The notes beneath the pieces are model-generated. The model was given only the letters and a program-made list of their open reading frames with translations. It made no database searches and was not told the DNA's origin. Positions 32,226 to 39,364 of a DNA stretch of 63,583 bases are shown here, one piece after another. Every line of letters begins with the position of its first letter. Position 1 is the stretch's first letter. The stretch is from an uncultured Oscillospiraceae bacterium (GTDB taxonomy: Bacteria > Bacillota > Clostridia > Oscillospirales > Oscillospiraceae), in the NCBI GenBank assembly GCA_934597535.1, contig CAKTRT010000004.1:1-63583 (forward strand). Direction: 5' to 3'. The translations under genes were made by a program, and so were the position numbers.

Positions 32226-33978
32226 GTTGCGCAGCCTCCAGCCTGATCAAAAGCACTGTGTTATTCATGTTCATGATCCGCGTATAGGTCTTCTGGTCGG
32301 TGAGTCGCTCAAGCAGCCGGATATTGTTCATTTGGAGGATGTCCTCGTCATCCACGAACGTCAGCGGATCAAAGGGCGCGCCGTTATCGCGGATGCGGAC
32401 GATCAGATTTCCCTCCTCCAGCAGCAGGCAAATATCGATCATGTCTACGTGCCCGTTGTGATTGATGATGTTGAGGGCAGCCTCTTCAAAGGCGATAGCC
32501 AGAAAGATACCCTTGTTGCGGGGAATATCATTTTGCCGGCAGAACTGGTCGATCTCACGATGAATGTCCGCAACGCTGTCCGGCTCGCCAGTGATGGAAA
32601 AGGTATGGCAGCTCCGGTCGGCCTGATCCTCCAGACCAAAGATCGCGATATTCCGGTAAAGCCGCTTTTCCCGGAGCAGCGTGACCGCAGGGGAGAGCAG
32701 TTCCACCAGAAGGCACCAGACCGCCACGGCGGGGATGCTGTGCCAATGGAGACACGAAATAGCCGCCACGCAGAGCAGCAGGATCAGTATTTTGAACACC
32801 ACATTCTGCAGTGTCAGCAGGAGCACGGACAGACGCTGACGCTGGACGCTCGGATAAAGTCTGGCAAGCAGGTCGTTGAGCCAGAGGGCGGGCAGGCTGA
32901 GCAGCATAATGCGGAGCGCGAGCACGGTGTCCGGTTCCGCGGCAATGCCGTAGGAGCGCAGAAACGGCGCGGAGAAGCAGAACAGTCCCGCCGCCAGCGC
33001 CGCAACGAGCGCATAGGTATACTTGGCCAGAAGCGACATCATCTTCTGCAATCCGTAGAAATCGCGTTCCCCATACAGCATACTGCCCAGCGTGGAGATC
33101 GTCTGCAGCGCGCCGCCCGCCAGGATCCGCAGGAGAAATCTCAGCTGGCTGTACACCGCGTACAGCGCTACGCCGATGTTGCCCACAAAATACATCAAGA
33201 GCAGATTGACGGTCAGGCCGGAGAAGATCCGGGAGGCCTTGTCCGCTGCAAAGGATGAGCAGGACGAGGTAAGCTCGCGGCAGGTCTCGCGCAGATCGCC
33301 TGCACGCAGGACAAAGCGAAAGGTGCGTTTTTGCGACAGCAGGTAGGGAAGCGTCACCAGAATGCCGGCCGCGTTGCCCAGCAGAGAAGCCGCCGCCGCG
33401 CCGGCAACGCCCATGCTCATATACTTCATAAAAACAACGTCCAGAACGATATTCACCGCATTGGCGGCGATCACCGAGCCCATGGCCAGTCTGGCGTGAT
33501 CGTCCAGAATGGCAAAGGCGGAGAGGACCAGATTGATGCCGACGAACGGCGCTGAGAGCAGGATGAAAAAGGCATACCTTGCCACATCCCCCGCGATCGC
33601 GCCGTTATTGGACAGGATACCGCTGAAAAAGCCGCAGAACGGCAGCAGGCACCAGCATAGAAGACCGCCGGCAAGAGCCAGAAGGAAAGACAGGGTAAAA
33701 GCGCTGTTGGCCTGCCGGAGCTTTCGCCGCCCCAGCAGGATGCTGACAGCGACCGGCCCGCCGGATGAGAGAACAAAACCAAAAAACTCCGCCACATCCA
33801 CAAAGCTGTCGCAAAGGCCGGCGGCAGCGACCGCATCGGCGCCCAAAAGCGCGCCGATGAGCATAAAGTCCACAACGGAGACCAGATACGCCGAAGCCGT
33901 CACCACCGTGCCAACGCCGAAAAACTCCCGCGTCTTGCTCCGTATGATGGCTTCGTTCCTGCTGTGTTCATAACCCAT
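32218..33978 (-). CDS. MATE-type transporter with C-terminal RsbW-like ATPase domain
   Basis: The 586-aa protein has 12 helices of a MATE/MOP transporter (about residues 15-445; M-L-I-G-A-L-L-G-A-D-A-V-A-A-A-G-L in the first repeat). It continues into a cytosolic HATPase_c_2-like domain (450-586). That domain keeps the N-box (A-F-E-E-A-A-L-N-I-I-N-H) and the D-N-G box (R-I-R-D-N-G-A-P-F-D-P). The glycine-rich lid (G-x-G-L) is replaced by N-N-I-R-L-L, so ATP binding may be weak. The ATG at 33978 has AGAGGAGAG upstream. It follows an SDF symporter that also carries an ATPase-like domain, downstream of a SpoIIE-type phosphatase and STAS gene. Confidence 0.85.
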   Translation of the reverse strand: MGYEHSRNEAIIRSKTREFFGVGTVVTASAYLVSVVDFMLIGALLGADAVAAAGLCDSFVDVAEFFGFVLSSGGPVAVSILLGRRKLRQANSAFTLSFLLALAGGLLCWCLLPFCGFFSGILSNNGAIAGDVARYAFFILLSAPFVGINLVLSAFAILDDHARLAMGSVIAANAVNIVLDVVFMKYMSMGVAGAAAASLLGNAAGILVTLPYLLSQKRTFRFVLRAGDLRETCRELTSSCSSFAADKASRIFSGLTVNLLLMYFVGNIGVALYAVYSQLRFLLRILAGGALQTISTLGSMLYGERDFYGLQKMMSLLAKYTYALVAALAAGLFCFSAPFLRSYGIAAEPDTVLALRIMLLSLPALWLNDLLARLYPSVQRQRLSVLLLTLQNVVFKILILLLCVAAISCLHWHSIPAVAVWCLLVELLSPAVTLLREKRLYRNIAIFGLEDQADRSCHTFSITGEPDSVADIHREIDQFCRQNDIPRNKGIFLAIAFEEAALNIINHNGHVDMIDICLLLEEGNLIVRIRDNGAPFDPLTFVDDEDILQMNNIRLLERLTDQKTYTRIMNMNNTVLLIRLEAAQHE

Positions 33979-34033
33979 GTCGTTCTCTCCTCTTTGCGTT
34001 GGGGATAAGTCTGCGCCGTGCACCGGCGCAGAC

Positions 34034-35629
34034 TTATCCCTCTTTTTTCAAGCATTCCTCATCCAGCATCCCCAGTTTGCCGGCCACGGCAACGACCTCG
34101 ACCTGCAGGCAGGTCAGGTTGGCCGCTGTGGCGATAAAATCGATCATGGAATTAACCGCTACGGCCAGAGCGAGCGCCTCGCCGGGGATGCCGAGCTGGG
34201 TAAACATGACCGCGTAGCAGGTCAGCGCGCCGCCCGGGATGGGCGGCATCGCCAGCGACAAAAGCCCGGTCACGACGATCATCGTAAGGAGCCACGCGGG
34301 CGTGACGGCTACGCCGAAATTTTCCGCCATGCACAGGCAGATCGCCACAAAGGCGACTGTAACGCCGGGCATATAGAGCACCTGCCCCAAAGGTACGACA
34401 AAATGCACAAGCGCCGAAGGAATCCCCAGCTTTTTTTCGCAGGTTTCCAGATTAGTGGCAAACGCCGCGGAGGAGGACGCCGTGGTAAGGCCGATGAGGA
34501 AGGTCGGCAGCAGCTTTTTGAAGAGCAGCCGGACGCTCACCCGATACCGCACGGCCAGAATGACGATGAATGCGAGACATACCAGCGGGCAGAAGACATA
34601 GGTGATGACGATAGCCTTGAGAACGCCGGTGAGCTCAGAGCCGAAATCGGACTCCAACAGTCCGAGCAGACTGAAAAATACAAAGAGCGGGATCAGGTCG
34701 CCGACCGCCCCCATGAGAAACTGAACCACCTCGTTCACCTGCTCGACAAAGGCACGGACAATGGCAGCCCTGTCTCCCAGGATCAGCAGAGCGACGCCCG
34801 CGGCGGCGCCCAGAAAAATGATCTGCAGGGTGTTCCCGTTCAGAAATGGCGAGATGATATCCGGCGGAACGATATCCAGCACGATCTGGTATATCGCCGA
34901 GAAGCTGCTTGCGGCCTTGCCGCCGGCGGACAGCTCCAGCGGAAAGAGCCATACAAGGCATCCCGCTGCCGCCGTGCCGACAAGAAAGGTCAGCAGCACG
35001 ATGCGGCCGATCACCTTTTTCCCGATCCTTCCCATGACGGTCATATCGCCGATATTGAAGATGCCTGAGCAGATCGCCAGAAAGATCATCGGCGAGGAGA
35101 TCATGCGCAGCAGGTTCAGGATCAGCGAAAACAGCGGATCGGTCACAGACCGGATGCCCGCCTGCACCCCCGCGGGAAAAAGCCGCTGCACCAGCCCGAG
35201 GCAGACTGCCGCCGCGATGGCAAGCAGGAGCTTCTGCATCTGCCCGAGCTTCCGCCTTCTGGGCGGACAGACGGTCAGGCGGTTTTCGCCGTTTTGGTAG
35301 CTCTGCATCAGGGAGAGTCCCGCCTGTGCCAGAAGTCGGCTGGAAAGGAAGCTGTTCTCCGGTATATCGTCAGAACGGATCTCTCTGCCCTCAACGCGGA
35401 TCTCGATCAGCTGCTTTCCCATACGCTTTTTTGCGCAAAAGACGACCGGAGCCATGGGAAGCACGGCAGCCCAGCCCTCGAGGATCTCCTCCAGTGAGAG
35501 CCGGAGCCGGATGATATCCCTCCTGTCCACCTCTGCCTCCGTCAGAGACGCTGCAAGCTCCTGCGAAAGGAGGTCCACGGTCTCCGGCGACAGCCGGAAG
35601 CTTTTCCTTTTCAATGTCAGCACATCCAT
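34034..35629 (-). CDS. SDF-type dicarboxylate/amino acid:cation symporter with N-terminal degenerate ATPase-like domain
   Basis: Of the 531 residues, 1-130 resemble an RsbW-type ATPase fold: L-R-L-S-L-E-E-I-L-E-G-W fits the N-box without its Asn, and G-E-N-R-L-T-V fits the final strand. The D-N-G box is missing (V-E-G-R-E). From about 135 on it is a full DAACS/GltP-like symporter: S-P-M-I-F-L-A-I-C-S-G-I, the serine-rich T-T-A-S-S-S-A-A-F-A-T hairpin, P-L-G-Q-V-L-Y-M-P-G and N-S-M-I-D-F-I-A-T-A-A-N. The domain looks inactive as a kinase and is better read as a docking or sensor module. The gene lies 10 bp after the phosphatase gene. Confidence 0.82.
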   Translation of the reverse strand: MDVLTLKRKSFRLSPETVDLLSQELAASLTEAEVDRRDIIRLRLSLEEILEGWAAVLPMAPVVFCAKKRMGKQLIEIRVEGREIRSDDIPENSFLSSRLLAQAGLSLMQSYQNGENRLTVCPPRRRKLGQMQKLLLAIAAAVCLGLVQRLFPAGVQAGIRSVTDPLFSLILNLLRMISSPMIFLAICSGIFNIGDMTVMGRIGKKVIGRIVLLTFLVGTAAAGCLVWLFPLELSAGGKAASSFSAIYQIVLDIVPPDIISPFLNGNTLQIIFLGAAAGVALLILGDRAAIVRAFVEQVNEVVQFLMGAVGDLIPLFVFFSLLGLLESDFGSELTGVLKAIVITYVFCPLVCLAFIVILAVRYRVSVRLLFKKLLPTFLIGLTTASSSAAFATNLETCEKKLGIPSALVHFVVPLGQVLYMPGVTVAFVAICLCMAENFGVAVTPAWLLTMIVVTGLLSLAMPPIPGGALTCYAVMFTQLGIPGEALALAVAVNSMIDFIATAANLTCLQVEVVAVAGKLGMLDEECLKKEG

Positions 35630-35639
35630 TTCCTCCCGC

Positions 35640-38468
35640 TCACCAGTTCTTCTTCAACGTCAGGCGGTTACGCCCCTCCGAATACTCATATATCACATCA
35701 TCCATGGTCTTTTTCACCATATAAATGCCAAGTCCGCCGATCTCCCGTTCCTCTGCGGAAAGCGTCGTGTCCGGGTCCGCCTGCTCCAGCGGGTTGTAGG
35801 GGCTGCCGTTGTCCGTGAATACCAGTGTGATCCGGCCGTCCTTTGCCGCGCATTCCACTGCAGCTTCCGTTGCGCCGCTGTAACGCTGGATGTTGGAGTA
35901 GATCTCGTCCACGGCGATATTCATTTTAACGGCCGCTTTCACCGGCACCCCCGCCTGCGCGAGCGTATCCTCCACAAAGGACACCACGGCCTGCATCGTA
36001 TCCTCCCTCGGATCGACCGTGATGCTGTGCTTCGGCGTCAGGCGAAGGCAGAGCATGGTCATATCGTCAAATTGGGGGGCTTCGCCCACAAAGGCGTCAA
36101 CATCCTGTTTGACGCCCCGGCAGATCTCTTTTGCGTCCGCTCCGGCCAGCCGGTTCAGAACGGCCTCCAGCCGGGCGTCGCCGTAGAGCTGTTCGTGCGC
36201 GTCGGTCGCCTCGGTCACGCCGTCCGTGTAGAGGAATATTTCGTCGCCCGGCAGAAGCGCCAGCTCGCCGCTCCGGTATTTCATCCCCTCCATGCCGGCC
36301 AGAACAAAGCCGGGCCGTGTCTTAAAGTACTCGTAGCGGCCGCCCTGATGCCGGATGAGCGGCGGGTTGTGTCCCGCATTCGCAAAATGCACCGTGTGCG
36401 TTCTCAGATCCAGAATTCCCATCCAGCAGGTCACGAACATCTCCGCTTCGTTGTTTTCGCACAGGTCCGCGTTGGCTTTCGTCAGGATCTCCGCAGCATC
36501 GCTCTCGTTTTCCGCGTGGCTTTTGAGGATCGTTTTCGCCTTCATCATAAACAGTGCCGCAGAGATCCCCTTGCCGGACACATCCGCGATCAGAAAGGCA
36601 AGGCGGTTTTCATCCAGCAGGTAAAAATCGTAAAAATCACCGCCGACCTCCTTTGCCGTATCCATGCTTGCATAGATGTCAAGGTCCGTCCGGTCGGGAT
36701 ACGGCGGAAAGGTGCAGGGGAGCGTGGAAAACTGGATCGTTTTGGCAAATTCCAGTTCCCTGTCGATCCGCGCCGCCGCCTCCGCGATATAACCCTTCAG
36801 GGTGTGCACGGTGGAATTGATGTCGTCAGATAGGGAAATGAATTCCTCGTTGGCGCGCACGTCAACGGATACATTCAGATTTCCGCCCGTGATCTCCTTG
36901 AGCGAGCGGTTGATCTTCTGGATGTTCTCCACCACCAGCTTTTTTACCAGAAAGTAGATCAGCACGAACAGGGCGGCAAACACCATGATCTCGATAAACA
37001 CGGTGATATACAGGGAAATGTTGCGTCCGAAAACGACCTCCGCCTTTGTCATGACGCCGATGATGTAATAGCCCTCCGCAACGCCGTACATCACATAGCA
37101 GTCTTCTCCGTAGACTGCTTCCATGAACATCTGTCCCGCCGTTTTCGGCACGACGGCGCTGCCCTTCCGCTCCGGCTGCAAGTGAATGCCCGTTATGTCC
37201 AGCCACATCCCCTCGCGTCCGTCCGGATCGCTCACCAGACGATAGTCCTCATTGGCAATGAGCATGAACCCGTTTTCGCCCACATGGCGGTTCCTTGTAA
37301 CGCCGATGACCTGCTCGTCAATGTCCGCCTGAAAGCGCCGGGCATCGTACCCGACCTGCACAAAGCTGCCGCTGCTCAGAACGGCTCCCGCATATTTCAT
37401 GGAAACGCCCGCCTTGTGAGAGACGGTCTGATAGCGCTGCACAAGATCCTTTTCGCCGCTGAGCAGCGTCAAGAATTCCTTCGACTGCTCGCCGCTTGCC
37501 ATGTCAAAACCCAGATAAGCAGGCGTCGTACTTGCAGAGATCACGCCGCTTTGATCGATAATATTGATCTCGGATACATCATAGGCCTCAAGAAGCATGC
37601 GAAGCGTCTGCACTCCGTGATCCCCGAGCCGCTCCAGCTCATCGCGGATCATGCGCGTCAGCCTGAGCAGATTTTCGTCCGAGGCGTCATTGATATCATC
37701 ACGGACATCTTCGATATAAAGGGAGAGCATTTTTTCGGCATCGTCCGCTGCGAGTCTCGACTGCAGCACATAGATAAAAAGGCTGGACACCGCAAATGCC
37801 AGCATGACGCAGACAAGCAGCCAGCGCGAAAAGGTCTGCGCCAGCTGGTGCCGATATTTTTTCCGCTTTCCGCGCGCTGTCTCGCCCGCAAGGGACGTGA
37901 CCGTCAGCATAGCCAGCGCGGCCGCGCCGGCATGCAGCGCGATCATCGGCGCCGCGCAGCGCTCCACCAGCGTAAAGGCCCGGTGTACGTCCTGCATATT
38001 CCCGGAAAATACCAGAAGCATATTGACTACTTCCAGCACAAAGCCCGCTGCCAGACCGTAGTGCCACGCAGGGCGCTTGTTGTCAAACATCCACTTTCGC
38101 AAAGCCGCGCTCAGCAGCCCCGCAAAAAGGGTGGTGAGACTTGCGCCGAGCCTTGTGTATGCTCCGGCGCCCCACAGCGCTGCGGCATACCGTTCGACGC
38201 CGCCGATCACCCCGGCGATGACGCCCGCAGGCGCGCCGAAGATCAGCCCCGCGCACAGGGGCGCAGCGTCCCTCGCGCTGATAAGCGCGCCATCCACGTA
38301 GATGCCGAACTCTGTGCCCGCAACGGCCAGCAGCCCAAACGCAAGCCCGCACACGACCTGCCATGTCCGCTCGGACAGCGCCGATCCCGCTTTTTTACTG
38401 CACCGGTAGAGCAGTGCGGACAGCATGGCGGGGCACAGTGCCGCCAGACCGAGCTGTAAGTACAACAT
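35640..38468 (-). CDS. Membrane SpoIIE-type PP2C phosphatase with sensor, HAMP and C-terminal RsbW-like kinase domain
   Basis: The 942-aa protein has, in order: six or so N-terminal helices of a 5TM-LYT/LytS-like sensor (1-200); a helix then a double-Cache-like outside domain (about 220-490); a helix with a HAMP-like linker (to about 570); a SpoIIE/PP2C phosphatase (590-800, G-G-D-F-Y-D-F, A-D-V-S-G-K-G, A-G-H-N-P-P, Y-T-D-G-V-T-E, F-D-D-M-T-M); and an HATPase_c_2 kinase domain (820-942, D-E-I-Y-S-N, D-N-G-S-P-Y, G-G-L-G-I-Y-M). Phosphatase and kinase that set STAS phosphorylation thus sit in one chain. The ATG at 38468 has GGGAGGAG upstream. The STAS gene lies just upstream. Confidence 0.9.
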   Translation of the reverse strand: MLYLQLGLAALCPAMLSALLYRCSKKAGSALSERTWQVVCGLAFGLLAVAGTEFGIYVDGALISARDAAPLCAGLIFGAPAGVIAGVIGGVERYAAALWGAGAYTRLGASLTTLFAGLLSAALRKWMFDNKRPAWHYGLAAGFVLEVVNMLLVFSGNMQDVHRAFTLVERCAAPMIALHAGAAALAMLTVTSLAGETARGKRKKYRHQLAQTFSRWLLVCVMLAFAVSSLFIYVLQSRLAADDAEKMLSLYIEDVRDDINDASDENLLRLTRMIRDELERLGDHGVQTLRMLLEAYDVSEINIIDQSGVISASTTPAYLGFDMASGEQSKEFLTLLSGEKDLVQRYQTVSHKAGVSMKYAGAVLSSGSFVQVGYDARRFQADIDEQVIGVTRNRHVGENGFMLIANEDYRLVSDPDGREGMWLDITGIHLQPERKGSAVVPKTAGQMFMEAVYGEDCYVMYGVAEGYYIIGVMTKAEVVFGRNISLYITVFIEIMVFAALFVLIYFLVKKLVVENIQKINRSLKEITGGNLNVSVDVRANEEFISLSDDINSTVHTLKGYIAEAAARIDRELEFAKTIQFSTLPCTFPPYPDRTDLDIYASMDTAKEVGGDFYDFYLLDENRLAFLIADVSGKGISAALFMMKAKTILKSHAENESDAAEILTKANADLCENNEAEMFVTCWMGILDLRTHTVHFANAGHNPPLIRHQGGRYEYFKTRPGFVLAGMEGMKYRSGELALLPGDEIFLYTDGVTEATDAHEQLYGDARLEAVLNRLAGADAKEICRGVKQDVDAFVGEAPQFDDMTMLCLRLTPKHSITVDPREDTMQAVVSFVEDTLAQAGVPVKAAVKMNIAVDEIYSNIQRYSGATEAAVECAAKDGRITLVFTDNGSPYNPLEQADPDTTLSAEEREIGGLGIYMVKKTMDDVIYEYSEGRNRLTLKKNW

Positions 38469-38494
38469 CAGACTGTCTCCTCCCACGGAAAGGC

Positions 38495-38791
38495 TCACTC
38501 GATGCTCAAAATATCGGCAAAGCCGGTGACCTCAAACACCTCCATGACAGCCTCGTTCACATTTCTGAGCAGCATCTGCCCCTGCTTGTTCATGATCTTC
38601 TGCATTGCCAGCAGCACGCGAAGACCGGCGGAGGAAATATATTCCAGCTTTTCAAGGTCAAGGGTCAGGCTCGTGATCCCGGAGATGCTGCTGCGCAGAT
38701 CCTCCTCCAGCTTCGGCGAGGTGGTCGTGTCCAGCCGTCCCTCCAGCGCCACCGTCAGGGCTGCTCCGTTTACCGTCTTTTGAATGTTCAT
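38495..38791 (-). CDS. STAS-domain anti-sigma factor antagonist (SpoIIAA/RsbV-like)
   Basis: The 98-aa protein is a single STAS domain: L-E-G-R-L-D-T-T-T-S-P near residue 17, L-D-L-E-K-L-E-Y-I-S-S-A-G-L-R-V-L with the phosphorylatable serine (S53 or S54), and a final strand into A-D-I-L-S. Such proteins bind an RsbW-type kinase when unphosphorylated. Here the kinase domain is on the next gene's product, and two more ATPase-like domains are on transporters. The ATG at 38791 is chosen because the frame upstream belongs to a different gene. Confidence 0.92.
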   Translation of the reverse strand: MNIQKTVNGAALTVALEGRLDTTTSPKLEEDLRSSISGITSLTLDLEKLEYISSAGLRVLLAMQKIMNKQGQMLLRNVNEAVMEVFEVTGFADILSIE

Positions 38792-38858
38792 CGTATGCCT
38801 CCACATGAAAATGATTTTTCCGCCGTCCCGCTCAGGGGTGCGGCGAGGAGCGGGGCGG

Positions 38859-39146
38859 TCACGCCCGCGTAGCACCCTCCTGCCTGCCAGCTTTCCGATC
38901 GAGCAGCATCTGATCTGTTTTCTGCCGCAGGAGCAGCAGCATATCCAGCTGCTCGGCATTGATGTCCAATCCCCGCTCCCGGAACAGCAACAGGAGCCTT
39001 CTCTTGTATTCGCGCTCCGGCAGCGTCGGATATTGCTTTGCCAGCTCATTCAGCTTTTGCCGCAGCTCCGCATTGGTATCCGCTTCCCAGTTGAACTTTG
39101 CAGTCTCTGCAAAGGAGAGCTTTTTCTTTCTCCAGGGCCAGTTCAT
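38859..39146 (-). CDS. Small charged protein heading the partner-switching operon
   Basis: The 95-aa protein is soluble, helical and highly charged. It begins M-N-W-P-W-R-K-K-K and has two Leu/Arg-rich helices (E-Y-K-R-R-L-L-L-L-F and Q-L-D-M-L-L-L-L-R). The ATG at 39146 has a strong AAAGGAGA site. It lies 67 bp upstream of the STAS gene in the same direction. No family is recognised; a small binding partner of the switch is possible. Confidence 0.6.
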   Translation of the reverse strand: MNWPWRKKKLSFAETAKFNWEADTNAELRQKLNELAKQYPTLPEREYKRRLLLLFRERGLDINAEQLDMLLLLRQKTDQMLLDRKAGRQEGATRA

Positions 39147-39309
39147 AGAAAATCTCCTTTCCGTGCACCGCCCGCCCTGATCCTCTGCGGGCGGCGCTCT
39201 GATCGATGAGCAGCAGGCTTGCTTTTGCGGAGGCATGATAGCACAAAGGCATTTCGCAGAGCTGAAAACAGCGAAATTGGTCGTTTTGCCTCCCAAATTG
39301 GACAAAAAG

Positions 39310-39333
39310 AAAAACCGCCCGAGGGCGGTTTTT
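39310..39333 (-). terminator. Terminator of the old-yellow-enzyme gene
   Basis: AAAAACCGCCC (39310-39320) and GGGCGGTTTTT (39323-39333) form an 11-bp stem with a 2-nt loop, 32 bp after the end of the reductase gene. Confidence 0.9.
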
Positions 39334-39364
39334 CCAAGAGAAGGATTCTTCTTTTCGGAGAGGA

